A stretch of 40,761 nucleotides of DNA from assembly GCF_000576635.1 (NCBI RefSeq), contig NZ_AVFL01000045.1:1-40761 (forward strand), given 5' to 3'. The position numbers and the translations under genes were made by a program. Below the pieces are notes generated by a model. The model was not told where the DNA came from, ran no database searches, and saw only the letters and a program-made list of their open reading frames with translations. The stretch's first letter is position 1; each line of letters opens with the position of its first letter. Below are positions 9,806 to 18,915 of the stretch, piece by piece. The DNA is from Skermanella stibiiresistens SB22. Its GTDB lineage: Bacteria; Pseudomonadota; Alphaproteobacteria; Azospirillales; Azospirillaceae.

Positions 9806-10759
9806 TCAGTTCACACGTGGCAAGACAGACTGTTCTATCTTTGGATAGAGATGGGCAACCGACCGCGTGAACTCCTCCCGCAGGACACTGAGAACGGAAA
9901 AACGCTCCGGGATCTCGATGGCCATGACCTCGTTCATGTCGAGGCCAGCTTCCGCCGAGGCGCGGAGCGTGGCGTCGAGCCAGGTCAGGTAATCGCGGGT
10001 CTGGCCGATGGCGGCCTCGTCGGTCCGGATGGTGCCGTGGTTGGGCACCAGCACGGCGATGTCGAGGGCTTCCAATTCGTCCAGGGAGAGCAGCCAGCGG
10101 GCGATGTCGGCGTGCGGCGTCGTCGGTGCCCGATCCGAGAACACCAGACCACCCGCGAACAGCACCCCGGTGGTCTCGTCGAAAATCGCCAGATCGGCGG
10201 CGGTGTGCCCCGCCAGCGGCATCAGCCGCAACCGGTGCCCGCCCTGGACGACGGTGGCGCCCAGCACCGGCTCGGTCGGAGGTCCAGCGTCGGTGCCGCG
10301 CATCCAATCGCCCAACAGGCGGTACATGTTCTCGGTGACGGCGCGGCCGTCGCTCCTGATGCCGTCGATGGTGCCGGGCAGCGCCGCGATCGGCGCGTCG
10401 GCGAAGGCTTGCGAGCCCAGGAAGTAGTCGGGGTGCAGGTTGCTGACGAAGACCCTGGCGATCGGCCGCCTTGTGACCTTGCCGATCGCCGCCCGCATCT
10501 CCTCGCCATAGCGGCGGCTCGGTCCGCTCTGGACGACGATCACCCCGTCCCCGGTCGCGATGAAGCCGGAATTGAGGATGTTGCCACCGTTGGCACTGGT
10601 GAAGTGTTCGCGGGCCCCCTCGAACACATAGGTGTCGGCGGCGATCCGGCGCGGTTCCAACCCGTAGGACTTGTCACGCGCGCCAGCGGCGATCGGCCAG
10701 CCGATCGTCGGCAAGATCAGGCAGAGCAGCCCCAAAGCCTTGAAGCGCTTGACCGTCAT
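9806..10759 (-). CDS. Quinoprotein relay-system MBL-fold protein (SoxH-related), altered metal site
   Basis: A 317-aa exported metallo-beta-lactamase-fold protein of the type found beside PQQ dehydrogenases with SoxYZ-like carriers. A signal sequence spans about 1-28. The usual HxHxDH motif reads N107-L-H109-P-D111-Y112, and the usual GD(L/I)(V/L)F reads G203-G204-LVF, while H185 (AGHT) and H241 (PNHGT) remain. Thus two histidines and the bridging Asp of the canonical dinuclear site are replaced. It may bind metal differently or act in a non-hydrolytic role. I chose the ATG at 10759: its ATGA overlaps the stop of the SoxYZ-like gene, which implies translational coupling. An in-frame upstream ATG at 10792 is less likely. 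Confidence 0.85.
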   Translation of the reverse strand: MTVKRFKALGLLCLILPTIGWPIAAGARDKSYGLEPRRIAADTYVFEGAREHFTSANGGNILNSGFIATGDGVIVVQSGPSRRYGEEMRAAIGKVTRRPIARVFVSNLHPDYFLGSQAFADAPIAALPGTIDGIRSDGRAVTENMYRLLGDWMRGTDAGPPTEPVLGATVVQGGHRLRLMPLAGHTAADLAIFDETTGVLFAGGLVFSDRAPTTPHADIARWLLSLDELEALDIAVLVPNHGTIRTDEAAIGQTRDYLTWLDATLRASAEAGLDMNEVMAIEIPERFSVLSVLREEFTRSVAHLYPKIEQSVLPRVN

Positions 10760-11607
10760 CGTGTCGAGGTCTCCAGGGAGCTTTGGCGCCACGCCAGCGG
10801 CACCGAGGCCCGGATCTCCGTTCCGTTGTTGTCGCGCCCGGTGACCAGCAGCGCGCGCCCATCGGCTGGCGGGGTGACCTCGACGGTGAAGACGGGGTTT
10901 TCCGAAACCGGCTCGTGGCTGTCGATCCTCGCCAGCTCGCGCCCGTCGCCATCACGGACGACCAGCGTCTCGATGAAGAAGGCGGGAATGCCGGGAGCCA
11001 AGCCGGTATCCATCGGGTGGCGGACGCGCAACCGCAACCTCGTCGACTTGGATTGACCTTCCGCGCTGGCTTGGACGGCGGGCCAGGCGCGTGCCTGGAC
11101 CTCGCCCAGGTGGCGTTCCCAGGTGGGGTCGCCATGGGCCAGGGCCGGCGAGGTGCAGCCACCGCCGGCGGCGTCGACGAAGACGCCACCGACATGCCAG
11201 ACTCCATCCGGCGTCAGCGCCGCGGCGCGGATCGCCGTCGCCTGCTGGAGCTTGAGGCGCAGCGCGATGGTCGGACGGGCGGCGATCGGGCGATAATCCA
11301 AGATGCGCGGAATAGGATTCATGTCGGCGAACACCGCGATCCGCTCCACCGCGCCGAGCGCCGTCGCGTCGACGGCGACAGGAACGTTGAGCGCGTCCTC
11401 GGCGCTGGCCGGTGCCGTGACCTTGACGCGATCGTCGAACCGAAACGGCGCGTCACCGAGCACCAGGGCCCGCATGTCGTCCCACATCACCGAGCGGAAC
11501 GGATCGGTCTCCGTCGCCCCCGCAGGATCGGCGGCGCCGATCATCACGGCCAGCATAGCCCCACAAAACCTCCGAACGCCAAACCTCGGCACGTCCAACC
11601 TCCCCAT
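10756..11607 (-). CDS. Quinoprotein dehydrogenase-associated SoxYZ-like carrier
   Basis: A 283-aa periplasmic protein with a signal-like N-terminus (about 1-31). The SoxY-like domain (about 35-165) carries the GGG-C151-TSP carrier cysteine; the SoxZ-like domain (about 185-275) begins LRLRVRHPMDTGL. In Sox systems the SoxY Cys swings bound sulfur substrates between enzymes. The fused form near PQQ dehydrogenases has no proven substrate, and a role as a carrier or maturation partner is inference. It overlaps the MBL-fold gene by ATGA and follows the binding-protein gene by 34 bases, so it is part of one minus-strand operon. Confidence 0.9.
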   Translation of the reverse strand: MGRLDVPRFGVRRFCGAMLAVMIGAADPAGATETDPFRSVMWDDMRALVLGDAPFRFDDRVKVTAPASAEDALNVPVAVDATALGAVERIAVFADMNPIPRILDYRPIAARPTIALRLKLQQATAIRAAALTPDGVWHVGGVFVDAAGGGCTSPALAHGDPTWERHLGEVQARAWPAVQASAEGQSKSTRLRLRVRHPMDTGLAPGIPAFFIETLVVRDGDGRELARIDSHEPVSENPVFTVEVTPPADGRALLVTGRDNNGTEIRASVPLAWRQSSLETSTR

Positions 11608-11641
11608 GATGGCGCCGCCTCGATACAGGGCGGCGCCCTTT

Positions 11642-12493
11642 TCATTCCACGGGCCGATTGTGGGTCAGGCCGTGGCGCGCGTAGATTTCCTTGACGGTAC
11701 CACTTTCCAGCAATTCGGTCATGACATCCCCAACGCGATACGCGAGGTCGTGACCATCCTGTTTGACCGCCATCCCGATCGACCATTCCGACGGGTTGAG
11801 GTTCGGCGCCGGCATCGGTTTGATGGGAAACTTGTCGCCACCCGCCGAGCGGAGCGCTCCCTCCAACTCGCTGAGCGGCGCGAAGACCGCCGCCACCGCT
11901 CCGGCCCGCAGGCCGGCGACCGCCTGCCCGACCGTGGGATAGTGGACGACATTGGCCGCCAGCCGGCCGCCGAAGGCGCCGGACAGGTAGAAGTCGGGAA
12001 CGGTATCCAGCTCGACGCCGACCTTCTCGGTCTGGAACACGGGAAAGCCCGCTGTGTCGGAGACGCGCGCGGGATCGCGGGCGATGGCATAGGTCTCCCT
12101 CTGGTACGCCCCGAAGATCACGACCAGATCGTTCCGCTGCGCGAAGGCTCGGTTGACCGGCACATGCATCATGACATCGGCAACGCCGCCGCCCAAGACC
12201 GAGCCTTTCCAGACCGCGTTCCGCAGGTCGTCGTCCATGTTCTCGTCGGCCGTCAGCTCCATGAACTCGACCCGCAACCCCATCTTGTCGGCGACCGCGG
12301 CGGCCAAGTCGACGTCCGTGCCCTTCAGGGTGCCGCCATCGCGGTGGGAATAGGGCGCGAAGTCACGGTACACGGCGACCCGAAGGACGCCTCGGGACAT
12401 GACGGTGTCGAGCGACGCCGCGGCGGCCGGTGCCAGGACCGGCATCAGCAGGGCGGCCGCCACGAACAGGCGGCCGAGGACGGTGCCGATCAT
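11642..12493 (-). CDS. Quinoprotein-associated periplasmic substrate-binding-like protein (MxaJ/XoxJ-related)
   Basis: A 283-aa protein with a signal peptide (about 1-26, AAAA before SLDTVMSRG) and a family 3 solute-binding fold beginning GVLRVAVYRDFAPYS. The family sits beside PQQ alcohol dehydrogenases. XoxJ structures suggest it binds a protein partner such as the dehydrogenase rather than a small solute, and helps its activation; that role is inferred here. The ATG at 12493 was chosen because the signal peptide starts there and it follows the cytochrome stop by 8 bases; the frame is open further upstream but that sequence belongs to the cytochrome gene. Confidence 0.88.
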   Translation of the reverse strand: MIGTVLGRLFVAAALLMPVLAPAAAASLDTVMSRGVLRVAVYRDFAPYSHRDGGTLKGTDVDLAAAVADKMGLRVEFMELTADENMDDDLRNAVWKGSVLGGGVADVMMHVPVNRAFAQRNDLVVIFGAYQRETYAIARDPARVSDTAGFPVFQTEKVGVELDTVPDFYLSGAFGGRLAANVVHYPTVGQAVAGLRAGAVAAVFAPLSELEGALRSAGGDKFPIKPMPAPNLNPSEWSIGMAVKQDGHDLAYRVGDVMTELLESGTVKEIYARHGLTHNRPVE

Positions 12494-12501
12494 CCGCGAA
12501 C

Positions 12502-12945
12502 TCACTGCTCGGCGACCGTTTCGAGCCAGGCGCGGATCGTCCACAAGGCTTCCTGTCCGAGGGCGTCGTCGAACTTCGGCATATAGGTGATGCCGTTGCG
12601 GATGGCGCCGTTGCGGACGCGCTCCTTGAACCATTCGTCGCCGGCGTCGCCCGGCTCCAGGAAGCGAAGGTCCGGCGCGATGCCGCCGGAGACGGCCCCC
12701 AGACCATGGCAGCGGGCGCAATTCTGATTGAACGCCGATTTGCCGATCTCGATCGCCCGCTCGTTGCCGCGGTAGGGGTTGCTCTCCCGCCATTCCACGC
12801 CCAGCGGATCCAGTCCCGTCGTGTCGACCGCCTGCGGGGTGACGTCGCCATGGGCGAAAGCGCCGGTCGGGATGGCGCCGGTCGAGATGGCGACGATCCC
12901 ACCGAGCAGGAGGGCGGCGGCCAGCCGGACAAACCGAGCGTTCAT
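12502..12945 (-). CDS. pedF: Cytochrome c550, PedF-like
   Basis: A 147-aa exported monoheme cytochrome c, the likely electron acceptor of the lanthanide-type dehydrogenase. A signal peptide covers about 1-31. The heme motif is C76-A-R-C79-H80 with probable axial ligand M122 in YMPKF. The start at 12945 has AAGGA upstream (AAGGACCTTATAATG); the frame continues far upstream but without coding character. It is the first gene of the four-gene minus-strand operon and is divergent from the beta-propeller gene. The PedF name follows from size, motif spacing and context. Confidence 0.9.
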   Translation of the reverse strand: MNARFVRLAAALLLGGIVAISTGAIPTGAFAHGDVTPQAVDTTGLDPLGVEWRESNPYRGNERAIEIGKSAFNQNCARCHGLGAVSGGIAPDLRFLEPGDAGDEWFKERVRNGAIRNGITYMPKFDDALGQEALWTIRAWLETVAEQ

Positions 12946-12986
12946 TATAAGGTCCTTTCGCAAACAGCGGTGATCGCTTCGTTGCG

Positions 12987-13001
12987 GTGGATCATATCCA
13001 C
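12987..13001. promoter_or_regulatory. Palindrome in the divergent pedF/beta-propeller promoter region
   Basis: GTGGAT-CAT-ATCCAC is a perfect 6-bp inverted repeat 41 bases upstream of the cytochrome start, within the 244-base divergent control region (12946-13189). It may be an operator for the LuxR-type regulator; no binding data support this. Confidence 0.35.
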
Positions 13002-13189
13002 GAGCCGGCGCGAACCTAATTGGACTATGGTAGCAGCCGCACCGCTTCAAAATTACGCAAGTATTGATGCCATAAGGTTTTTCCGCCGAAGTACTGGCGC
13101 CGGGCGGCATGGTTCCAAAGTCTAATGCGCCGCGGCGGAGGGATGCCGATACCTTGGCCGCGACCTTGAGGTCTGGGGAGATGGGGAAA

Positions 13190-14161
13190 ATGGAAATGTC
13201 GAAGGCCACATTACCGGCACTACTTCTAATGGTGACGCTCGCCGCGCCGGCGTTTGGGCAGACCGTCTTCGTCTCGAACGAAAAGGACAACACGCTGAGC
13301 GTGATCGACGCCCAGTCCTTGAAGGTGACCAAGACCATCAAGGTCGGCAAACGGCCCCGCGGCATCACGCTCAACGCCGACGCCACCCTGCTTTATGTTT
13401 GCGCCAGCGACGACGACACGGTCCAGGTGCTGGACGTCGCCTCCGGCAAGATCCTGTACAACCTGCCTTCGGGCGAGGATCCCGAGCAGTTCGCCCTCCA
13501 TCCCGACGGCGCCCACCTGTTCGTCTCCAACGAGGACGACAATGTCGTCACCGTCGTCGATATTCCCAAGCGGAAGGTCGCCTATCAGATCGATGTCGGC
13601 GTGGAGCCGGAAGGCATGGCGGTCAGCCCCGACGGGGCTTGGGCGGTCAACACGTCCGAGACGACCAACATGGTCCACTGGATCGACACCGCCAAACGCA
13701 CCCTGGTCGACAACACGCTGGTGGACTCGCGCCCGCGCCACGCCGAGTTCAGCAAGGACGGCAAGCGGCTCTGGGTGTCGGCGGAGATTGGCGGCACCGT
13801 CACGGTGATCGACGCCACGACCCACAAGGTCGAACACGTCATCCAGTTCGCGATCAAGGGCGTCGCCAAGGACAAGATCCAGCCGGTCGGCGTCAAGCTG
13901 AGCGCCGATGGCCGGTACGCATTCGTGGCGCTCGGTCCCGCCAACCACGTGGCGGTGGTCGACGCCAAGACTTTCGAGGTGGAGAAATACCTGCTGGTCG
14001 GGCGGCGCGTTTGGCACATGGAATTCACGGCGGACCAGAAACGGCTTTTCACGTCGAACGGTGTGAGCAACGATGTGTCGGTTATCGATGTCGACACCAT
14101 GACCGTGATAAAGTCGATCCCGGTCGGCCGCTATCCTTGGGGAGTGGCGATCAAGGGATAA
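13190..14161 (+). CDS. PQQ-dependent catabolism-associated YVTN beta-propeller protein
   Basis: A 323-aa secreted beta-propeller. The signal peptide (about 1-22, ending APAFG) is followed by about seven YVTN-type repeats, for example KVGKRPRGITLNADATLLYV and VGVEPEGMAVSPDG. This family occurs beside PQQ alcohol dehydrogenases and a PedABC-type ABC transporter; its molecular role is not known. The start is chosen at 13190, with GGGGAG about 9 bases upstream; in-frame ATGs at 13181 and 13196 are alternatives. It is the first gene of the plus-strand unit with the ABC transporter genes, 59 bases before the ATPase. Confidence 0.88.
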   Translation: MEMSKATLPALLLMVTLAAPAFGQTVFVSNEKDNTLSVIDAQSLKVTKTIKVGKRPRGITLNADATLLYVCASDDDTVQVLDVASGKILYNLPSGEDPEQFALHPDGAHLFVSNEDDNVVTVVDIPKRKVAYQIDVGVEPEGMAVSPDGAWAVNTSETTNMVHWIDTAKRTLVDNTLVDSRPRHAEFSKDGKRLWVSAEIGGTVTVIDATTHKVEHVIQFAIKGVAKDKIQPVGVKLSADGRYAFVALGPANHVAVVDAKTFEVEKYLLVGRRVWHMEFTADQKRLFTSNGVSNDVSVIDVDTMTVIKSIPVGRYPWGVAIKG

Positions 14162-14220
14162 GTCAGTCACGGCACCGTGACGGGGTCGGAAACCGGCCCC
14201 CGAGGAAACGCAAGGGATAG

Positions 14221-14954
<734 letters not shown>

Positions 14955-14958
<4 letters not shown>

Positions 14959-15758
14959 GCCCGCATTATTGGCGCGCCTTGCAAGGCATCGTGACACGCG
15001 AGGTGCTGCGGTTCCTGCACCAGCGCGAACGTTTCCTGGCGGCGCTGGTCCGTCCCCTGGTCTGGCTGCTGGTGTTCGCCGCCGGCTTCCGGGCGGCGCT
15101 CGGCCTGTCGATCATTCCGCCCTACGAGACCTACATCACCTACGAGACCTACATCATTCCGGGTCTGGTTGGCATGATCCAGTTGTTCAACGGGATGCAA
15201 AGCTCGTTGTCCATGGTTTACGACCGCGAGATGGGCAGCATGCGGACGTTGCTGGTCAGCCCCCTGCCCCGCTGGTTCCTGCTGACCGCCAAGCTGCTGG
15301 CGGGAACCGCCGTGTCGATCCTGCAGGTCTACGCGTTCCTGGCGATCGCAGCCGCCTTCGACATCGTCCTGCCACCCCTCGGCTACCTGCTGGCGCTCCC
15401 CGCCCTGGTCGTCAGCGGCTTGATGCTGGGTGCCGTCGGCATGCTGCTGTCCTCCACCATCCGGCAGTTGGAGAACTTCGCCGGCGTGATGAACTTCGTG
15501 ATCTTTCCGACCTTCTTCCTGTCGTCGGCGCTCTACCCCCTGTGGAAGATGCGCGAGTCCAGCGTCACCCTCTACCAGATCTGCGCCGTCAATCCCTTCA
15601 CCCAAGCGGTCGAACTGATCCGCTTCGCGCTCTACGCCCAGGTCAATTGGGAGGCGCTGGGCTGGACGACGCTGGCCCTGGTGATCTTCCTGGGCGCGGC
15701 GATCCAGGGATACAACCCGGCGCGCGGCTTCATGCCAAGGCGGGCCCAGGCGGAGTGA
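14955..15758 (+). CDS. ABC-2-type permease, quinoprotein alcohol locus (PedC-type)
   Basis: A 267-aa integral membrane protein with about six hydrophobic segments (roughly residues 32-48, 64-78, 110-130, 138-165, 172-195 and 232-252). It carries the GLVGMIQLFNGMQSS and YDREMGSMRTLLVSPLPRWF blocks of the ABC-2/PedC group. It forms the membrane half of the exporter with the preceding ATPase and is its translationally coupled partner. A 16-base segment is repeated at an 18-base period (15123-15138 and 15141-15156), giving YETYITYETYI in an extracytoplasmic loop. The gene ends the plus-strand quinoprotein unit. Confidence 0.92.
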
Positions 15759-15893
15759 CGCCATCGAAGGGGAGGCCGTGACTTTATGGGTAAATCGTTC
15801 GGCCGGTTGTTGCCCGCGACGGCGACAAGGGTTAAACCAAGGGGGCAATCGTTCCCAGCCGCCCCACGCCGCGCCCTTCCGGAACCCCGTTGA

Positions 15894-17024
15894 ATGACAT
15901 CGAGCCCCAACGCCTCGACCCCGACACCGCCCACGAGCCTACCGGCCCACACGATCGCCATCTACAACCACAAGGGCGGGGTGGGAAAGACGACGGTGTC
16001 GTTGAACATCTCGGTCTGCCTCGCGGCGGCGGGTTACCGGGTCCTGCTCGTCGACATCGATCCGCAGCAGAGCAGCACGACGGTCCTGTCGCGCACGGGT
16101 GCGTCCCCCAACCTCGTGGACGTCATCCGCAAGCAGGCGGTGATCGAGGACGCGCTGCACGAGACCGTCGTGCGCAACCTGTGGATCATCCCGTCGACGC
16201 GCGCCCTGACGTTGCTGGAAACGGGCTTGGACGACAGGGTGCGGCCCAACCACGGGCTCAAGCGCTATCTGACGTTCTCGGAGGACCGTTTCGACTTCGT
16301 CGTGATCGACTGCCCGCCCGCGATGGGCCTGCTGTCGTTGAGCGCCCTGATCGCCGCCGACAGCGTTTTGATCCCGACCACCTCGGGCGCCTTCTCGATC
16401 CAGGGTGTGCAACGGACGGTCGAGACGGTCAACGCCCTGCGTGGCGGCCTCAGCCCCGGCTTGGTGGTCAACGGCATCCTGATATCGCTGTTCGAGGGTA
16501 CCCGCCGCGACCAGCAAACCATCAAGGATCTGGGCAGCCAGTTCTCTGGACTGCTCTACCGCAACCGCATCCGGTTCGATCCGGAGATCCTGAAGGCGGA
16601 GGTGAAGCGGGCACCGTCGACGCTGTTCAACCGCGGCACCCACTCGACCCAGGATTACATCTTCCTGGCGGCCGAACTGCTGGGCCGCGTCCATCGTCAC
16701 CGCCGCCTGCCCGACGCCGATTTCTCGTTCGACACGGTGACGAGGACGATCACCGACACGCTGGCCCTACCGGAGTTCACATCGCTCGCGGTGACCCCCG
16801 ACGGTGACGATCCGCTCGGCAAGGCCGACCGCGATAAGTTGTCGCCGGGAGGCTACGATGCCCTGGCTGACGCCGAAGGCGGGCGCCGGTCACATGGTCA
16901 GGTCCGAAAATGGGGTCTGGCCGCCGCGATCTTCCTGGCCGGCATGGTGTGCGGCGGATCGCTGGCGACATGGCTGGGGCCGGATGCCTTGGCCCTGCCG
17001 CTAACCGCCTGGATCAGTCCGTGA
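15894..17024 (+). CDS. ParA-family ATPase with C-terminal membrane anchor
   Basis: A 376-aa protein. A Pro/Ser/Thr-rich leader (1-18) precedes the deviant Walker A motif KGGVGKTT (27-34), the VDIDPQQSS switch and VVIDCPPAMG, all typical of ParA/Soj/MinD ATPases. Beyond the ATPase fold (about 20-270) comes a charged linker and a single hydrophobic helix (about 340-360, WGLAAAIFLAGMVCGGSLATWL) close to the C-terminus. Standard ParA proteins are soluble, so this one is probably membrane tethered. No parB or parS is seen, so chromosome partition is unlikely; positioning of a membrane or envelope cargo is inference. It stands alone, 135 bases after the permease gene, and converges on a small ORF. 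Confidence 0.88.
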   Translation: MTSSPNASTPTPPTSLPAHTIAIYNHKGGVGKTTVSLNISVCLAAAGYRVLLVDIDPQQSSTTVLSRTGASPNLVDVIRKQAVIEDALHETVVRNLWIIPSTRALTLLETGLDDRVRPNHGLKRYLTFSEDRFDFVVIDCPPAMGLLSLSALIAADSVLIPTTSGAFSIQGVQRTVETVNALRGGLSPGLVVNGILISLFEGTRRDQQTIKDLGSQFSGLLYRNRIRFDPEILKAEVKRAPSTLFNRGTHSTQDYIFLAAELLGRVHRHRRLPDADFSFDTVTRTITDTLALPEFTSLAVTPDGDDPLGKADRDKLSPGGYDALADAEGGRRSHGQVRKWGLAAAIFLAGMVCGGSLATWLGPDALALPLTAWISP

Positions 17025-17219
17025 TCAGGCGGCGGTGCGAGCCTTGGTCGAGATATTGGCCGGAGCCGGAGCGGGCGCCGACGTCGTGTCGTCGACATTG
17101 CCGCCCAGGCGCTTGACCCGATCCGCGGCGCGCTTCCAGGCGCGGTCGAGGAAGGTCATGTCGCCCAGCTTGTCGCTGGGATGGTTGTACTTGTCACCAC
17201 ACAGAGAGAGGATGACCAT
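17025..17219 (-). CDS. Small hypothetical protein
   Basis: A 64-aa frame with strong GC bias at third codon positions, like the neighbouring genes, and AGGAAA-type purine runs upstream of the ATG. It has a basic amphipathic stretch (FLDRAWKRAADRVKRLGG, 23-40) and an Ala/Pro-rich tail. No family is recognised. Its stop codon abuts that of the ParA-like gene: both lie within the palindrome TGATCA at 17022-17027. It could alternatively start at the Met at residue 21, but that has no visible ribosome binding site. Confidence 0.55.
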   Translation of the reverse strand: MVILSLCGDKYNHPSDKLGDMTFLDRAWKRAADRVKRLGGNVDDTTSAPAPAPANISTKARTAA

Positions 17220-17536
17220 TTTCCGTTTTTCCTAAAGCTCAATTCCGATACCGTGAATCTAAGCCTTCACAGGTTTCGCACCACTGGCTTTGCCGCATTG
17301 CAGCATCGCATCCTGTGAATGCCCCCCTTCACGGAAATCTAACTTTCGCGTGCGCCGCACCCGGATTCCGACAATCTCCACGGTCGGTGGCGCGCACCCC
17401 CAAAGTGGGTATCCGTTGGCATGACCCCTTTGGAGGCGCTGACCCAATTCCCGGATAGGGTGTTCCATCTCCTGGAACGATGCGCGCCGTTGGAGAGCGG
17501 GACCGCAAACAAGGCTGACGCGCCGGAGGAAAAAAG
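17220..17536. other. Intergenic region before egtB
   Basis: A 317-base gap between divergent genes. It contains the nested repeat set at 17251-17334 and, at 17525-17530, the GGAGGA ribosome binding site for egtB. No other gene is seen. Confidence 0.5.
17251..17334. promoter_or_regulatory. Four nested TTCACRG-type repeats (possible multi-site operator)
   Basis: CCGTGAA (17251-17257), TTCACAGG (17266-17273), CCTGTGAA (17312-17319) and TTCACGG (17328-17334) alternate in orientation. The inner pair is a perfect 8-bp and the outer pair a perfect 7-bp inverted repeat. The set lies between the small minus-strand gene and egtB, where it could bind a regulator or fold into a nested hairpin. Confidence 0.4.
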
Positions 17537-18853
17537 ATGCTTGAGGCCATGCAGGACGTCATCGAACTCGCCACGGCGCCGAACGCGCGGGAGAGGCTGG
17601 TACGGCGTTTCATGAGGGTACGGGGCCGGACGGTCGGATTGGTGGCCCCCCTCACCCCCGAGGACCAGATCATCCAATCGATGCCCGATGTCAGCCCGAC
17701 CAAGTGGCATCTTGCGCACACGACCTGGTTCTTCGAGGTGTTCGTGCTGAACCGGTACGCCCAGGGCTACACCGCGTTCGACGAGCGGTTCGGCTTCTTG
17801 TTCAACTCCTACTACAATAATCTTGGCAGTCGACATCCCCGTCCCCAACGGGGACTGCTGTCCCGGCCAAGCTGGGACGAGGTCCAGCGCTACCGCGACC
17901 ATGTCAACGCCGCCTGCCTTCGGCTGATCCGCCAAGCGCCGGACGAGATGCTGGACGAGCTGACCAAGGTTCTGACACTGGGCTTCAATCACGAGCAGCA
18001 GCATCAGGAATTGATCCTGACCGATATCAAGCACGTCTTCTCGTGCAATCCCTTGCTGCCAGCCTACCAGACGGCGCCCAACCAGCCGGCTCCCAATCAG
18101 CCGGTCGCGTCCACGGCGCCCCAGAAATGGTTCGAAAACGCCGGCGGCCTCGTCGAAATCGGCTGCGACGCCACCGACACAGCGTTCTGTTTCGACAGCG
18201 AGACGCCGCGCCACCACACCTATGTCCAGCCCTACCGCTTCGCCGGCCGGCTGGTGACCTGCGGCGAGTACCGCGAGTTCATCGACGCGGGCGGCTATTC
18301 GGACCCGAGGCATTGGCTCTCGGACGGGTGGAACGAGGTCGAGACCCAGCAGTGGAAGGCGCCGTTGTACTGGCAGAAGCAGCATGGCGAGTGGCAGGTC
18401 TTCACCATGTCGGGCCTGCGTCCGCTGGTCGATAGCGATCCCGTCTGCCACGTCAGCTTCTACGAGGCGGCCGCCTACGCGTCCTGGGCCGGAAAACGGC
18501 TGCCGACGGAGGCGGAGTGGGAGCTGTTCGGCCGGACCCAACGGGTCGAAGGCAACCTTCTGGAATATGGCGGCCTGCATCCCACGGCGTCGCCCTGCGC
18601 CGGGATGGGCCCGTGGCAGATGTTCGGCGATGTCTGGGAATGGACGGCCAGCCCGTACTCACCCTATCCCGGCTTCAAGGCGCCGCCGGGTGCCGTGGGC
18701 GAGTACAATGGCAAGTTCATGTGCAATCAGATGGTCCTGCGCGGGGGATCCTGCGCGACGCCCTCCGATCACATCCGCGCGACCTACCGGAACTTTTTCC
18801 CGCCCGGCGCGCGCTGGCAGTTCTCCGGGTTCCGATTAGCCGAAGATCTTTGA
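17537..18853 (+). CDS. egtB: Ergothioneine biosynthesis sulfoxide synthase EgtB
   Basis: Nonheme-iron enzyme that joins hercynine (trimethylhistidine) to gamma-glutamylcysteine or cysteine, forming the C-S bond of ergothioneine; cytoplasmic. The 438-aa protein has a DinB-like N-terminal domain with probable iron ligands H61 (WHLAH) and H152/H156 (NHEQQHQE), then a formylglycine-generating-enzyme-like domain (about 185-438) ending with RGGSCATP and FSGFRLAEDL. GGAGGA six bases before the ATG fixes the start. The linker has a short repeat, APNQPAPNQP. The partner methyltransferase gene egtD, often adjacent, is not in the window. Confidence 0.95.
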   Translation: MLEAMQDVIELATAPNARERLVRRFMRVRGRTVGLVAPLTPEDQIIQSMPDVSPTKWHLAHTTWFFEVFVLNRYAQGYTAFDERFGFLFNSYYNNLGSRHPRPQRGLLSRPSWDEVQRYRDHVNAACLRLIRQAPDEMLDELTKVLTLGFNHEQQHQELILTDIKHVFSCNPLLPAYQTAPNQPAPNQPVASTAPQKWFENAGGLVEIGCDATDTAFCFDSETPRHHTYVQPYRFAGRLVTCGEYREFIDAGGYSDPRHWLSDGWNEVETQQWKAPLYWQKQHGEWQVFTMSGLRPLVDSDPVCHVSFYEAAAYASWAGKRLPTEAEWELFGRTQRVEGNLLEYGGLHPTASPCAGMGPWQMFGDVWEWTASPYSPYPGFKAPPGAVGEYNGKFMCNQMVLRGGSCATPSDHIRATYRNFFPPGARWQFSGFRLAEDL

Positions 18854-18879
18854 CACAAGCTAGCGTGGAATGCGATAGA
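18850..18879 (+). promoter_or_regulatory. Probable sigma70 promoter of the NTF2-like gene
   Basis: TTGACA at 18850-18855 overlaps the egtB stop region. A GATAGA -10-like hexamer lies at 18874-18879 with an 18-base spacer. The -35 is perfect, the -10 weak. Confidence 0.45.
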
Positions 18880-18915
18880 GTGGAGGTTGTCCACCTCAGA
18901 TTGGAAGCTACCGCG

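Noticed and set aside
15123-15156. 16-base repeat at an 18-base period in the ABC permease gene
   Set aside because: It keeps the frame and gives YETYITYETYI; a similar Tyr-rich loop may be normal for this permease family, so a recent duplication is not shown.
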